NCBI GenBank assembly: GCA_011065235.1
Contig: JAAKFB010000044.1
Coordinates: forward strand, 1 to 10,872
Origin: Chlamydiota bacterium
GTDB taxonomy: Bacteria > Chlamydiota > Chlamydiia > Chlamydiales > Rhabdochlamydiaceae
Direction: 5' to 3'
Length of the DNA stretch: 10,872 nucleotides
Part shown: positions 1-9,812 of the stretch, one piece after another
Layout: each line of letters starts with the position of its first letter
How positions within the stretch are numbered: position 1 is the first letter of the stretch
Made by a program: the position numbers and the translations under genes
Notes under the pieces: model-generated
The model's input: only the letters and a program-made list of their open reading frames with translations
Told to the model about the DNA's origin: nothing
Database searches by the model: none

Positions 1-48
1 GAATTTCAGAGGATGTCCAAAGGTCCGGTCGGCGATTTATTTGCCTAG
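1..48 (+). other. Possible 3' end of a convergent gene (last 15 codons)
   Basis: The plus-strand frame from base 1 is open for 15 codons, ends in -GDLFA, and stops at TAG (46-48). If real, this is the C-terminal tail of a protein encoded mostly outside the window and converging on rpoC. Supporting it, the hairpin at 87-106 has a somewhat better T-rich tail on the plus strand than on the minus strand, as expected if it also terminates a plus-strand transcript. The fragment is too short to identify, and 15 open codons can occur by chance. Another plus-strand frame is also open across this stretch, so this is only a candidate. Confidence 0.25.
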
Positions 49-86
49 CATAGCAAAAAAAGTAGATCGCAAATCGGGTAAACATG

Positions 87-116
87 GGGGGCTTATTCAA
101 GCCCCCTTTATGTCTT
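87..116. terminator. Intrinsic terminator downstream of rpoC, possibly bidirectional
   Basis: A perfect 8-bp inverted repeat, GGGGGCTT and AAGCCCCC, flanks a 4-nt loop (ATTC on plus, GAAT on minus). On the plus strand it is followed by TTTATGTCTT. On the minus strand, 18 nt past the rpoC stop, it is followed by CATGTTTA. The very GC-rich stem in the first gap after the last gene of the cluster marks it as the likely rpoC terminator. The U-tract is weak on the minus side and moderate on the plus side, so it may serve two convergent transcripts. No start codon with a ribosome binding site follows on the minus strand before the window edge. Confidence 0.7.
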
Positions 117-123
117 AGGGCCC

Positions 124-3100
124 TTAATCCGTAAATGCAAAGAGGAGTTCTTCATCGCCTTCATGGTCAACGTGGCGTTTCACGCGATCTCTGTACTCAT
201 TGAAACCGGTTCCCCCAGGGATCATGTGTCCCATGATCAAGTTCGATTTGAAGTCGAGCAGGTAATCGGTTTTCCCTTCGCACGCAGCGTCTGTAAGAAC
301 GCGGGTCGTTTCTTGGAACGACGCGGCCGATATCCACGACTCGGTGGAGAGCGACGCTTTTGTGATTCCGAGCAGAACAGGAGCGGCTTGTGCGGCTCTT
401 CCTCCTTCATCGAGAACCTTGCGGTTCTGATTGTGGAACTCTTTCTTGTCGACATCTTCCCCGTAGAGGTAAGTGGTATCACCAGGATCGATGACGCGTA
501 CTTTTTGGAGCATCTGACGCACAATGATCTCAATATGCTTGTCGTTGATGTCCACCCCTTGGAGTCGATACACTTCTTGCACTTGGTTCACGAGATATTT
601 TTGGAGCTCGCGTACGCCACAAATATCGAGGATCTCGTGTGGAACGACGAGTCCATCGGTTAATTGCTGGCCTTTGACGACGTGGTCTCCTTTTTGGACG
701 ATCAAGTGCTTAGTGAGAGGAATAAGGTGTTCTTCTTCCATGCCAGAATCTTCATCGAGCACGACGACGATCCGCTTGCTCTTTTGGACGCCGCGGAAGT
801 CAACAACACCGTCGATTTTGGCAATCTCTGCCGCATCTTTAGGTTTGCGCGCTTCGACAAGCTCTGCAACACGAGGAAGACCACCGGTAATATCCTTGGT
901 TTTGATCGCCCCGCGAGGCAATCTCGCGAGCAACATTCCCGCTTGGACGTTCTCCCCTTCATCTACTGAAATAAACGCACCTGATGGAATGGAATAGGTT
1001 CCGACAAGTTGTGTGTACTCGGTATCGCCGTAAATGGCGATTTGCGGATGAAGCTCTCCACGGTGTTGTTTCACGGTGAGCTCTGTTTGCCCTGTTTGCT
1101 TGTTGATCTCACGCTGTGTGGAGATCCCTTCGACGAGATCTTCGTACTTCACATATCCAGGGCGCTCACAAATAATCGGGATATTGTGCTGTTCCCAAAC
1201 GGCAATTTGCTTACCTTTTTTGACTTTCGAGCCATCTTCGAGAAGAATGCGTGTTCCGAGTTCAACCTGGAAGCTCTGCAAAGGCTCGAGAGACTTTGTG
1301 CTGAGAAGCTTTTTCGTCTCTTCTAGGGCACGTCCTTCATCGCGGACAATGTGCAGCATTCCGTTTTTGTTGAGAGCGAGCCACTCTCCGTCTTGGTTTT
1401 GGACGGTGCGTAGATCCATGTAAACGAGAATTCCATCTTTTTCGGCATCGAGCTCTGGGCTGGCGTGCAAGGCTCCAATCCCCCCTAAGTGGAAGGTTCT
1501 CATCGTGAGCTGTGTTCCCGGTTCCCCAATCGACTGAGCGGCGATGATTCCGACGGCTTCTCCGTGACCGACAATGCGGCCATTGGCGAGGTTCGTTCCA
1601 TAGCATTTGCAGCAGATCCCGCGGCCTGATTCACAGGTGAGGGCTGAGCGGATGCGAATCGTCTCGATCCCCGAGTCATCGATCGCTTCGGCCTGTGGGA
1701 GGGAGAGGGTGGTACCTGCATTGGCGAGAATTTTGGTCCTGTCACCTGGCTGGTAGATGTCTTCGACAACGCATCTTCCATAGATCCGGTCTTTGAGGGG
1801 AAGAAGTTCTTCTTGCCCTTGTTTAATGGCAGATGTCTCAATGCCGTTTAGGGTTCCACAGTCATCTTCGATGATGATCACATCTTGCGCCACGTCAACG
1901 AGACGACGGGTCAAGTAACCCGAATCGGCTGTTTTCAAGGCGGTATCTGCAAGACCTTTACGGGCACCGTGTGTGGAAATCGAGTACTCGAGAACGCTCA
2001 AACCTTCACGGAAGTTCGCCGTAATCGGAGACTCCATAATCTCTCCAGAAGGTTTCGCCATCAAACCACGCATCGCACCCAGCTGCTTGACCTGAGAACG
2101 GGTTCCCCGCGCTCCAGAGTCCATCATGACATAAATCGGATTGAGTTCCTCGCCTTTGGGTTGACTGATCAATTTGAAGAGTTCCTCAGAGAGATCGTCA
2201 GAGACTTCTGTCCAGATACTGATGATCTTCGACTGGCGTTCCCCGTCGGTAATGATTCCGTCTTCGTACTGCTTCTGCACAACGGCGATCCGTTTATGAG
2301 CTTCTTCCATCACCTGTTGCTTGCTTTCTGGAATCCGCACGTCACAAATTCCAATCGATAATGACGATTTGGTCGCTTCTGCGAAGCCCAAATTTTTCAA
2401 ATCATCGAGGAATTTGACGGTTGCTTCCAGTCCCACGTTTTTATAGGTCTCTAAAACAAGCTCGCTCATCTTTTTCTTGCGCAGAGCATAGTTTTGGAAG
2501 CCGAGCTCTTTGGGCACAATCGTGTTGAAAATCACACGACCAGGTGTCGTTTCGATAATCCCTTCGGGAAGCTGGAGTTTGATTTTTTCATGCACATGCA
2601 AGCCACGTCCGAGTTCGTCACGACGCTCTCCCTCTTTTATCTCCTCGTCCCAATTGTAATTTTCAGCAGCTTGCATAGCTAAACGGACTTCATTGGGATT
2701 TGAGAAGATTTTGGTTTTTCTACCATGCTCTTCAGGAATGTAGAGAGGGTCGTGCATCAAGTAATACAATCCCAAAATCATGTCCTGAGAAGGAACAGCG
2801 GAAGGTTTTCCTGAAGAGGGCAAGAAAATATTGTCCGGCGCCATCATCAAGAGTTTTGCTTCGAGCTGCGCTTCGATCGAAAGGGGCACGTGAACAGACA
2901 TTGTGTCCCCGTCAAAGTCGGCGTTGAAGCCCGAACAGACGAGAGGATGGATCCGGATGGCTTTTCCTTCGATCAATATCGGCTCGAACGCTTGAATCCC
3001 AAGGCGGTGCAAGGTAGGCGCACGGTTGAGAAGGACCGGATGGCCTCTAATGATATCTTCGAGCACATCCCAAACTTCGGGGGCTTGGCGTTGAATCATC

Positions 3101-4281
3101 TTTTTTGCCGAGCGGATGGTGTACACATATCCAAGGTCTTTGAGTTTCTTCACAATAAACGGTTCAAAAAGCTCTAGAGCCATTTGCTTTGGAAGACCGC
3201 ACTGATTGAATTTCAACTCGGGTCCAACAATGATCACACTTCGACCTGAATAGTCGACCCGTTTTCCAAGGAGATTTTGACGGAAACGACCCGTTTTTCC
3301 TTTGAGCATTTCGGAAAGTGCTTTCAGAGGGCGATTTCCCGCACCCATGACCGGATGTCCATGACGTCCATTGTCAAAAAGGGCATCGACAGCCTCTTGC
3401 AACATCCTTTTTTCGTTGCGGATGATCACATCGGGTGTTTTTAGGCGCAAAATGGCTTTCAAACGGTTGTTACGGTTGATCACGCGGCGATACAGATCGT
3501 TCAAATCCGATGTCGCAAATCTTCCGCCATCGAGAGGAACAAGAGGGCGCAAATCGGGAGGAATCACAGGGACGCAAGACATCACCATCCAGTCTGGACG
3601 GTTAGGAGATGAGCCAAAGCTCTCTACAATTTTGAGCCGTTTGGCAATTTTCATCCGCGCTTGCATCGATTTGGTTTTGCGTAGCTTTTCTTTCAATTCT
3701 GCAACGAGAAGGCTGAGGTCTTCTTTTTCGAGAAGTTCTGCAATCGCTGATCCTCCCATTTTGGCGACGAAGCTTTCAGGACCCCATTTTTCTTGGGCTT
3801 CTCTGAATTCGGTGTCGTTGAGCAGTTGCTTGAGCTCAAGAGTTGTACGACCAGAGTCGGTGATGACATACTCTTCATAGTAAATCACCCGCTCGAGATC
3901 ATTGGCAGTCATTCCGAGGATATTTCCAATACGCGAGGGCATCGATTTGAAAAACCAGATGTGGACGACAGGAACGGCAAGCTCAATATGGGCCATCCGT
4001 TCGCGACGCACTTTAGAAAGGGTGACTTCAACACCGCAGCGGTCACAGATAATGCCTTTGTGTTTGATCTTTTTGTACTTTCCGCATGCACACTCCCAAT
4101 CGCGTGTTGGACCAAAGATCTTCTCGCAGAACAATCCCCCTTTTTCTGGTTTGAATGTGCGGTAGTTGATAGTCTCGGGTTTTTTGATTTCCCCCCTCGA
4201 CCAATCATTGCGGATCACATCATCGGATGCAATCTGAATGACCAACTTGTCAAAAGATTTTTGATTCTCTTGATCTACCAT
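124..4281 (-). CDS. rpoC: DNA-directed RNA polymerase subunit beta'
   Basis: Largest subunit of core RNA polymerase, carrying the catalytic magnesium site; 1385 aa, close to the 1396 I recall for C. trachomatis. Visible parts: N-terminal zinc site C64, C66, C79, C82; the catalytic NADFDGD at 452-458 (D454, D456, D458); the bridge helix around 765-800 with [17 protein letters not shown]; second zinc site C808, C883, C890, C893; trigger loop with MRTFH at 927-931, H931 matching E. coli H936. About 190 residues (roughly 937-1128) between the trigger-loop arms correspond to the SI3 insertion of Gram-negative polymerases; the second arm resumes at [15 protein letters not shown]. The C-terminal clamp part ends near [10 protein letters not shown]. 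Oddity: the residue after the catalytic motif is Thr459 where bacteria normally have Gln, and Ser461 replaces Ala. The ATG has AGGAG at 4290-4294, 8 nt upstream, and lies 17 nt after rpoB. A second in-frame TAA follows the stop. Confidence 0.99.
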   Translation of the reverse strand: MVDQENQKSFDKLVIQIASDDVIRNDWSRGEIKKPETINYRTFKPEKGGLFCEKIFGPTRDWECACGKYKKIKHKGIICDRCGVEVTLSKVRRERMAHIELAVPVVHIWFFKSMPSRIGNILGMTANDLERVIYYEEYVITDSGRTTLELKQLLNDTEFREAQEKWGPESFVAKMGGSAIAELLEKEDLSLLVAELKEKLRKTKSMQARMKIAKRLKIVESFGSSPNRPDWMVMSCVPVIPPDLRPLVPLDGGRFATSDLNDLYRRVINRNNRLKAILRLKTPDVIIRNEKRMLQEAVDALFDNGRHGHPVMGAGNRPLKALSEMLKGKTGRFRQNLLGKRVDYSGRSVIIVGPELKFNQCGLPKQMALELFEPFIVKKLKDLGYVYTIRSAKKMIQRQAPEVWDVLEDIIRGHPVLLNRAPTLHRLGIQAFEPILIEGKAIRIHPLVCSGFNADFDGDTMSVHVPLSIEAQLEAKLLMMAPDNIFLPSSGKPSAVPSQDMILGLYYLMHDPLYIPEEHGRKTKIFSNPNEVRLAMQAAENYNWDEEIKEGERRDELGRGLHVHEKIKLQLPEGIIETTPGRVIFNTIVPKELGFQNYALRKKKMSELVLETYKNVGLEATVKFLDDLKNLGFAEATKSSLSIGICDVRIPESKQQVMEEAHKRIAVVQKQYEDGIITDGERQSKIISIWTEVSDDLSEELFKLISQPKGEELNPIYVMMDSGARGTRSQVKQLGAMRGLMAKPSGEIMESPITANFREGLSVLEYSISTHGARKGLADTALKTADSGYLTRRLVDVAQDVIIIEDDCGTLNGIETSAIKQGQEELLPLKDRIYGRCVVEDIYQPGDRTKILANAGTTLSLPQAEAIDDSGIETIRIRSALTCESGRGICCKCYGTNLANGRIVGHGEAVGIIAAQSIGEPGTQLTMRTFHLGGIGALHASPELDAEKDGILVYMDLRTVQNQDGEWLALNKNGMLHIVRDEGRALEETKKLLSTKSLEPLQSFQVELGTRILLEDGSKVKKGKQIAVWEQHNIPIICERPGYVKYEDLVEGISTQREINKQTGQTELTVKQHRGELHPQIAIYGDTEYTQLVGTYSIPSGAFISVDEGENVQAGMLLARLPRGAIKTKDITGGLPRVAELVEARKPKDAAEIAKIDGVVDFRGVQKSKRIVVVLDEDSGMEEEHLIPLTKHLIVQKGDHVVKGQQLTDGLVVPHEILDICGVRELQKYLVNQVQEVYRLQGVDINDKHIEIIVRQMLQKVRVIDPGDTTYLYGEDVDKKEFHNQNRKVLDEGGRAAQAAPVLLGITKASLSTESWISAASFQETTRVLTDAACEGKTDYLLDFKSNLIMGHMIPGGTGFNEYRDRVKRHVDHEGDEELLFAFTD

Positions 4282-4298
4282 CTAATATTCTCCTAGGG

Positions 4299-7200
4299 TT
4301 ATTCTGTTGCGGCGCCCATCGCACGCACGTCTAGACACAGGCCTTGCATCTCTTTTACTAGTACATTGAAAGATTCGGGTGTTCCCGCACAAAGGGTGTT
4401 CTCCCCTTTGACAATCGATTCATAAATGCGGGTACGTCCAGCCACATCATCCGATTTTACCGTGAGCATCTCTTGCAAGAGGTGAGCGGCACCATACGCT
4501 TCAAGTGCCCACACTTCCATCTCTCCGAAACGCTGTCCACCTCTTTGCGCTTTACCACCGAGGGGCTGCTGCGTCACTAGGGAGTACGGCCCAATCGAAC
4601 GGGCGTGAATTTTGTCGGCAACCAAGTGGCCCAACTTCAGCATGTAGATGTAACCTACGACAACGCGGTTATCAAAGCGCTCACCCGTTCGTCCATCGTA
4701 GAGATGCGTCTTACCATCAGATGAGAGGCCTTGCTCGCTCATCATTTGCCAAATACGCTCTTCAGGAAACCCTTCAAATACGGGACTCTTGACATAGATT
4801 CCCGCTTTTTTAGCGGCATAACCGAGGTGGGTTTCGAGAAGCTGCCCCATATTCATCCGCGACGGAACCCCGAGCGGATTTAGGATGATCTCGATGGTCT
4901 CGCCGTTATCGAGATAGGGCATATCGGATTCGGGAACAATCTGAGAGACGACCCCCTTGTTTCCGTGGCGCCCAGCCATCTTATCTCCCACTTCCAGCTT
5001 ACGCTTGGTAGCGATATAGACTTTCACTTGGCGAATGACACCGGGATCGAGTTCGGCATCCCCTTTTCGGGTGAACTCCACTTCTGTTTTATGTTGCGAG
5101 TAGAGAGCTTGCATTTCCCGGTCAAATTCGCGCAAAATTTCCTTCAGCGCGTTGAATGTATCATTCTCTGCCATGAGGAGGTCTTCGGCTTTTTCATTCT
5201 CAAGCATCTCTAGCATGTCTTGAGTAATCACATCCCCTTCTTTGATGAGGACATCTCCGGTCTTGCGATGCATGATCGGACCTGGAGCTGGCTCTCCGAG
5301 CATCAGGGCCCCGAGTTTCTCATGGAATTGGATGACAATTTCCGCTTCTTTATCCTTGAATTCATGGTGAATGTCTTTAATGCGCGTCGCTTCTTCAACG
5401 AGTTCATCATCGGTTTTAGAAAGGCGATCGCGACGGCTAAAGACCTTCACATCCATGACCACCCCTTCTGTTCCTGGAGAAACGATCAAAGAGGCGTCTT
5501 TCACATCCGCAGCTTTTTCTCCGAAAATCGCTCTGAGTAGGCGTTCTTCAGGAGCCAATTCTGTTTCTGACTTTGGCGTGATTTTCCCGACTAAGATGTC
5601 TCCGGGCTCGACCTCAGCTCCAACGCGGATGATTCCGTCTTCTCCCAAGTTAGCAAGGGCCTCTTCGGAAACATTGGGAATATCGCGCGTGATTTCTTCT
5701 TTTCCAAGCTTCGTATCACGAGCGGTCACCTCAAACTCTTCCAAATAGATCGATGTATAGGCATCTTCTTTGGCGAGTTTTTCCGAGATGATGATTGCAT
5801 CCTCGAAGTTATATCCACACCAAGGCATGAAAGCGACAAGGACATTCTTCCCAAGCGCTGCCTCCCCTTTATCTGTGGCAGGACCATCTGCGATCACGTC
5901 TCCGAGTTTGATTTCATCTCCGACACTGCAAAGGGGCGTCTGGTTGATTGAAGTCCCCGCATTCGAACGCATGAACTTTTTCAATTCGTAAGTCTTCTTC
6001 AGTGTGGGATTATCAACGGGAGCTATGACGACTTTGTGCCCGTCAACGTATTCCACTTTTCCGTTCTCTTCGGCAATCACAACAGCGCCTGAATCGCGCG
6101 CTGCGCGCAGTTCAAGACCGGTGCCCACAATAGGAGCATCTGTTTTGAGCAGAGGGACTCCTTGGCGTTGCATGTTCGATCCCATCAAGGCACGGTTCGC
6201 ATCATCATGCTCAAGGAAAGGGATCAATCCTGCGACAATCGAAACAAGCTGCTTGGATGAGACATCCATGTGGGTGACTTTCTCTGTTTCAATTTTGAGG
6301 GATTCTCCGTTGAAACGGGCCCAACAAGTTGATTCGACAAACATGTTGAGGTTATCAAGAGATGCCGACGCCTGTGCGATTACGTTTTTTTCCTCTTGGT
6401 CCGCTGTCATGTACTCGATTTCATCGGTCACCACTCCATCGCGTACGATGCGATAGGGTGTCTCAATGAAGCCGAACTCGTTGATTTTAGCATAAGAGCA
6501 AAGCGATGTGATCAAACCGATGTTGGGACCTTCAGGTGTTTCAATTGGACAGATCCTTCCATAGTGGCTCGAATGCACGTCACGCACTTCAAATCCGGCA
6601 CGCTCGCGGTTTAATCCCCCAGGCCCAAGTGAAGATAGGCGACGTTTGTGTGTCAGTTCTGCTACAGGGTTCGTTTGATCCATGAATTGCGAGAGCTGAG
6701 ACCGTCCGAAGAAGTCTTTCAAGACACCTGCCAATCCTTTTGCAGAAATAATCTTTCCAGGAGTGAGCGTATCGGAAGAGAAATCGAAAAGATTCATCCG
6801 CTCGCGGATGATTTTTTCCATCCGTGCCAAGCCAATACGGCATTGGTTTTGAACCAATTCTCCCACCGAACGGACACGTCTATTCCCCAAGTGATCAATA
6901 TCGTCGACATTGACCGTCGGATCACTGCTCTTTAACCGAATGAGGTATTTCAGAGCCCCAATGACATCTTCTTTTTTCAGGGTGACAAAATTGAGTTCTT
7001 CATCGTTTACTTCAAAACCAAGCTTACGGTTGAGCTTGTAACGGCCCACGCGCCCCAAGTTATAGCGTTTAGGATCGAAAAATAGACGCATGATTGCCGA
7101 GCGCGCATTGGACAGGGTAGCCGGTTCGCCGGGACGGATCTTGCGATAAAAATCTTTCAGGGCAGATTCATAGGAATCGGTCGGATCCTTTGCAAGCATT

Positions 7201-8063
7201 TTGATGATCGGATTGGTCTCATCCGCATCTTCTGCCACACGCACAGCTCCGATGTCAGAGTCGAGCATCCGTTTGAGCATAGCTGTTGTTAATTTCTCGG
7301 CTGCCTTTCCAAAGACCACTCCAGTCTGCTCGTCAACTACGTCCTCTGCCAAGATCTTTCCAACCAATCTTGAAAAGTCTTTGTTAGAGCGAATTTTGAC
7401 GCGAACGGTGCTGAAGAATTCTTCAATGATGTCTGCATCTGTGGAATATCCCAGCGTCCGGATGAAGGAGGTCGCGAGAATCTTGCGACGGCGTTTTTTC
7501 CGGTCGATGTAAATATAAATCAAGTCGTTGATGTCAAAAGCCCCTTCGAGCCAGCTTCCACGGTAAGGGATTACCCGGAATGAGTAGAGGACGTTTCCTT
7601 TTGCATGGCGTTCTGATTCAAATGAGATTCCAGGAGAGCGATGGAGCTGGGAGACGATTGCACGCTCAGCACCATTGATGATGAACGTTCCCTTATCGGT
7701 CATTATAGGGAGGGTTCCCATGTAGACCTCTTCTTCCTTGATCCCCGTTTCGTCTGTTAGGCGAAATTTGACTTTCAGAGTGACGTTATTGGTGATCCCT
7801 CTACGGATACATTCTTCAGGCGTGTATTTAGGAATACCCAGATTGTAGGAAAGGAATTCAAGAATCGTTTTCTCATCGTAAGATTTGATAGGAAAAATCT
7901 CGGCAAATACTTCTTGTATACCCATGCATTTACGCTCATGAGGGAGTACATCAGTCTGAAGAAACTGACGATACGATTTAATTTGAATTTCGATGAGGTT
8001 GGGAAGAGCGAGAATCTCTTTTTTCTCTTGAAAACTCACCCGTTTAGGTGGTCTTTTTAACAT
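4299..8063 (-). CDS. rpoB: DNA-directed RNA polymerase subunit beta
   Basis: Second-largest subunit of RNA polymerase; with beta' it forms the active-site cleft and binds the RNA-DNA hybrid. It has 1254 aa, close to the 1252 I recall for C. trachomatis. The N-terminal stretch with [16 protein letters not shown] (21-36) and [20 protein letters not shown] (86-105) closely resembles the chlamydial protein. The rifampicin cluster lies at about 453-480; residues equivalent to E. coli Q513, F514, D516, H526, R529, S531 and L533 are all wild type, so no classical resistance change is seen. Differences from E. coli there (R454, T464, V467, A468, L476) match chlamydial sequences as I recall them. Further marks are [13 protein letters not shown] (505-517), the active-site [12 protein letters not shown] (1026-1037) and a C-terminal clamp segment with [20 protein letters not shown] (1166-1185). 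The insertion domain before GDKMAGRHG is present. The start is set by GAGGAG at 8072-8077, 8 nt upstream. TAA is followed two codons later by an in-frame TAG. Confidence 0.99.
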   Translation of the reverse strand: MLKRPPKRVSFQEKKEILALPNLIEIQIKSYRQFLQTDVLPHERKCMGIQEVFAEIFPIKSYDEKTILEFLSYNLGIPKYTPEECIRRGITNNVTLKVKFRLTDETGIKEEEVYMGTLPIMTDKGTFIINGAERAIVSQLHRSPGISFESERHAKGNVLYSFRVIPYRGSWLEGAFDINDLIYIYIDRKKRRRKILATSFIRTLGYSTDADIIEEFFSTVRVKIRSNKDFSRLVGKILAEDVVDEQTGVVFGKAAEKLTTAMLKRMLDSDIGAVRVAEDADETNPIIKMLAKDPTDSYESALKDFYRKIRPGEPATLSNARSAIMRLFFDPKRYNLGRVGRYKLNRKLGFEVNDEELNFVTLKKEDVIGALKYLIRLKSSDPTVNVDDIDHLGNRRVRSVGELVQNQCRIGLARMEKIIRERMNLFDFSSDTLTPGKIISAKGLAGVLKDFFGRSQLSQFMDQTNPVAELTHKRRLSSLGPGGLNRERAGFEVRDVHSSHYGRICPIETPEGPNIGLITSLCSYAKINEFGFIETPYRIVRDGVVTDEIEYMTADQEEKNVIAQASASLDNLNMFVESTCWARFNGESLKIETEKVTHMDVSSKQLVSIVAGLIPFLEHDDANRALMGSNMQRQGVPLLKTDAPIVGTGLELRAARDSGAVVIAEENGKVEYVDGHKVVIAPVDNPTLKKTYELKKFMRSNAGTSINQTPLCSVGDEIKLGDVIADGPATDKGEAALGKNVLVAFMPWCGYNFEDAIIISEKLAKEDAYTSIYLEEFEVTARDTKLGKEEITRDIPNVSEEALANLGEDGIIRVGAEVEPGDILVGKITPKSETELAPEERLLRAIFGEKAADVKDASLIVSPGTEGVVMDVKVFSRRDRLSKTDDELVEEATRIKDIHHEFKDKEAEIVIQFHEKLGALMLGEPAPGPIMHRKTGDVLIKEGDVITQDMLEMLENEKAEDLLMAENDTFNALKEILREFDREMQALYSQHKTEVEFTRKGDAELDPGVIRQVKVYIATKRKLEVGDKMAGRHGNKGVVSQIVPESDMPYLDNGETIEIILNPLGVPSRMNMGQLLETHLGYAAKKAGIYVKSPVFEGFPEERIWQMMSEQGLSSDGKTHLYDGRTGERFDNRVVVGYIYMLKLGHLVADKIHARSIGPYSLVTQQPLGGKAQRGGQRFGEMEVWALEAYGAAHLLQEMLTVKSDDVAGRTRIYESIVKGENTLCAGTPESFNVLVKEMQGLCLDVRAMGAATE

Positions 8064-8108
8064 CTACTTGACTCCTCAGATAAAATTATTTTTTTGATAA
8101 AATAGCAA

Positions 8109-8140
8109 CGAACAGAAGCTAGTTTTCTAGCTTCTGCTCA
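8109..8140 (-). promoter_or_regulatory. Long hairpin in the rplL-rpoB gap: candidate attenuator or RNA processing site
   Basis: In the transcript, CAGAAGCUAG and CUAGCUUCUG form a perfect 10-bp stem around an AAAA loop (8113-8136). Four more pairs, including two G-U wobbles, extend it to 14 bp. It starts 22 nt past the rplL stop and sits in the only long gap of the cluster (99 nt). The following sequence, UUGCUAUUUUAUC, lacks a proper U-run, so full termination is unlikely. In E. coli the rplL-rpoB gap holds a partial terminator and an RNase III site that lower rpoBC output relative to the ribosomal proteins. By position and shape this hairpin could do the same job; that is inference. Confidence 0.6.
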
Positions 8141-8162
8141 TAAAACCCGTATCTTAGATCTA

Positions 8163-8558
8163 TTAAAGACCTGCAAGCGTCACCTTTCCACCAGCATCGG
8201 AAACTTTCTTAGAAATTTCGTCTGCTTCTGCCTTAGGTGCGCTCTCTTTCAAGACCTTTGGAGCTCCTTCAACGAGATCTTTCGCTTCTTTTAGACCAAG
8301 TCCTGTCACTTCGCGAACAACCTTAATGATGCTGATTTTCTTATCAAGAGGGGCTTCTTGAAGAGTGACCTTGAAGTCAGTTGCTTCTTTCTCTTCAGCA
8401 GCAGCTGCTGCAGGTGCAGCCGCCATCATTGGAGCTGCTGCTGCGGCTTTGACTCCCCACTTGTCTTCAAGCGCACCTTTTAACTTAGACATATCAAGAA
8501 CGCTAAGCTTGCTCAAAGTTTCTACGAGTTGTTCAATATCTTTTTCTTGGGTACTCAC
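8163..8558 (-). CDS. rplL: 50S ribosomal protein L7/L12
   Basis: The multicopy stalk protein that recruits and activates the translational GTPases (EF-Tu, EF-G, IF2) on the ribosome; 131 aa against about 130 in Chlamydia. The N-terminal dimerisation and L10-binding helices cover about 1-35. A flexible Ala-rich hinge (about 38-55) follows, then the C-terminal factor-binding domain from about 60, with [19 protein letters not shown] (79-97). The protein ends -LAGL rather than the charged end of E. coli L12, which fits Chlamydiae as I recall them. The start codon is GTG; no other in-frame start gives a full-length protein, since a TGA lies four codons upstream and the next Met is residue 23. It follows rplJ by 27 nt and precedes the hairpin-bearing gap before rpoB. 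Confidence 0.97.
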   Translation of the reverse strand: MSTQEKDIEQLVETLSKLSVLDMSKLKGALEDKWGVKAAAAAPMMAAAPAAAAAEEKEATDFKVTLQEAPLDKKISIIKVVREVTGLGLKEAKDLVEGAPKVLKESAPKAEADEISKKVSDAGGKVTLAGL

Positions 8559-8564
8559 GTCTTT

Positions 8565-8569
8565 ACCTC
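8565..8569 (-). promoter_or_regulatory. Ribosome binding site that fixes the GTG start of rplL
   Basis: GAGGT lies 6 nt upstream of the GTG at 8556-8558, a good distance and a good match to the 3' end of 16S rRNA. With the in-frame TGA at 8568-8570, this decides for GTG as the start of the most abundantly needed protein of the cluster. Confidence 0.75.
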
Positions 8570-8585
8570 ACAAAAGTTAAAAAAA

Positions 8586-9107
8586 TTATTCAGATCCTTC
8601 TTGTTGACTCTTATTTTCCAAGCAGTGCATCACGCTTGTAAGAAGGGCTTCCATGACAGACAATGTCTGTGACATCGGCGCTTCGAGAAGACCAATAAAT
8701 TGGGCTCTCATCTCATCCTGTGGTGGAAGCTTAGAGATGGTTTTGACATCTTCAGCAGTGCAAAGGCGTCCTTCAAATTGCCCTGCAAGAACTTCAAAAA
8801 TTTCATCGTTCTCCTTGGAAAACTCAAATAGTGCCTTAGTAGGAGAAACCGGATCTTCATGTGCAAACATCACTCCGATGTGCCCTTGCAACATCTCAGG
8901 ATCGAGCGCAATGCCTACGGCCTCAGCGGCTTTAATCAACACCCGCTTCCTCACGACTGCAAAGGAGCCTCCCGCATCGGCAAGAGACTTCCGAAAATCT
9001 GCAGATACCTCGGGCGACAAACTCCGGTACTTGGTCAGTACTATGGCATTTGCGCTATCGATTTTCTCTTTAATTTCATCTAAAAGCAGTTGTTTTTCTT
9101 CTCTCAT
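8586..9107 (-). CDS. rplJ: 50S ribosomal protein L10
   Basis: Base of the ribosomal stalk: its N-terminal domain binds 23S rRNA beside L11 and its C-terminal helix carries L7/L12 dimers. It has 173 aa, near the 172 I recall for Chlamydia. The N-terminus MREEKQLLLDEIKEKI and the mid-protein segment GHIGVMFAHEDPVSPTKAL (75-93) fit the family. The helix at about 143-165 (APMSQTLSVMEALLTS and on) is long enough for two L7/L12 dimers, which I infer from length only. The ATG lies just 2 nt after the rplA stop, and its AAGGA (9116-9120) is inside the final rplA codons, so translation is probably coupled to rplA. There is therefore no separate leader for the L10 autoregulatory RNA structure known from other bacteria. 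Confidence 0.97.
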   Translation of the reverse strand: MREEKQLLLDEIKEKIDSANAIVLTKYRSLSPEVSADFRKSLADAGGSFAVVRKRVLIKAAEAVGIALDPEMLQGHIGVMFAHEDPVSPTKALFEFSKENDEIFEVLAGQFEGRLCTAEDVKTISKLPPQDEMRAQFIGLLEAPMSQTLSVMEALLTSVMHCLENKSQQEGSE

Positions 9108-9109
9108 TT

Positions 9110-9808
9110 TTAAATTCCTTCAACAGAGTTTAGATCGATTTTAAGTCCGGGACCCATGCTCGAAGAAATCGCCAAAGATTGCATGAAATTTCCCTTGGCG
9201 CTCGAGGGTTTTGCTTTGGACACCGCGATAAGGAAAGCCACAATATTTTCGATTAACTTGTCATCCTCAAAAGAAAGCCTGCCTACCATATTGTTGATGT
9301 TGCCGCTTTTGTCATTCTTGAATTCCACTTTACCCGCTTTCAATTCGGTGACAGCCTTCGCAACATCGGTGGTCACAGTCCCCGCTTTTGGTGTTGGCAT
9401 CAACCCGCGAGGGCCTAGCACTCTACCGAGCTTACCGACATCACGCATCATGTCTGGAGTTGCAACGATGGCATCAAAATCTGTCCATCCCCCTTTGATT
9501 TTTTCGAAGAGATCATCATTTCCAGCAAAATCCGCACCCGCTTCCTCTGCTTCTTTGACTTTGTCACCACGTGCAAAAACCAAGACTTTGATTTTCTTTC
9601 CAATTCCATGAGGAAGAGCCACTGTGCCACGCACTTGCTGATCCGATTTTTTCACATCAATGCCCGACTTCAAGGAAATTTCGATCGATTGATCAAATTT
9701 CACTGGAGGGCATTTTTTCAAGACTTCGACCGCCTCATTCAGGGAGTAGAGCCTATCAGGGAAAAATAATTCGTCTATTTGTTGAAATCTTTTACTTTTT
9801 TTGGCCAT
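9110..9808 (-). CDS. rplA: 50S ribosomal protein L1
   Basis: Forms the mobile L1 stalk, which binds 23S rRNA and helps release the E-site tRNA; in many bacteria it also represses its own mRNA. With the start at 9808 it has 232 aa, the length I recall for C. trachomatis L1. Signature [20 protein letters not shown] at 125-144; [20 protein letters not shown] at 38-57 and the C-terminal [10 protein letters not shown] match domain I of the family. An upstream in-frame ATG at 9833-9835 would add nine residues (MWISLRNKI) and overlap rplK by 23 nt. I reject it because those residues are not family-like and MAKKSKR has a well-placed ribosome binding site. The gene begins 4 nt after the rplK stop. Confidence 0.97.
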   Translation of the reverse strand: MAKKSKRFQQIDELFFPDRLYSLNEAVEVLKKCPPVKFDQSIEISLKSGIDVKKSDQQVRGTVALPHGIGKKIKVLVFARGDKVKEAEEAGADFAGNDDLFEKIKGGWTDFDAIVATPDMMRDVGKLGRVLGPRGLMPTPKAGTVTTDVAKAVTELKAGKVEFKNDKSGNINNMVGRLSFEDDKLIENIVAFLIAVSKAKPSSAKGNFMQSLAISSSMGPGLKIDLNSVEGI

Positions 9809-9812
9809 AATT

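Noticed and set aside
57..63. Run of seven T on the minus strand as a second terminator after rpoC
   Set aside because: The sequence just before it forms no stem longer than three or four pairs.
1..86. Minus-strand open frame starting at the ATG at 84-86, running off the window
   Set aside because: The ATG abuts the terminator hairpin stem, has no ribosome binding site, and the 28 residues resemble nothing I recognise.
112..126. Palindrome AGGGCCCT at the rpoC stop
   Set aside because: It is short, overlaps the end of the gene, and has no recognisable site pattern; chance is sufficient.
3371..3880. Long plus-strand open frames inside rpoC and rpoB, such as this 169-codon one
   Set aside because: They lie opposite well-conserved polymerase coding sequence, have no recognisable domains, and are explained by the codon use of the real genes.
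8066..8106. Possible rpoB promoter, TTGCTA then TTTTAT 17 nt later on the minus strand
   Set aside because: Both boxes match the consensus only partly in a very AT-rich stretch, and the transcript would start at or inside the rpoB ribosome binding site.
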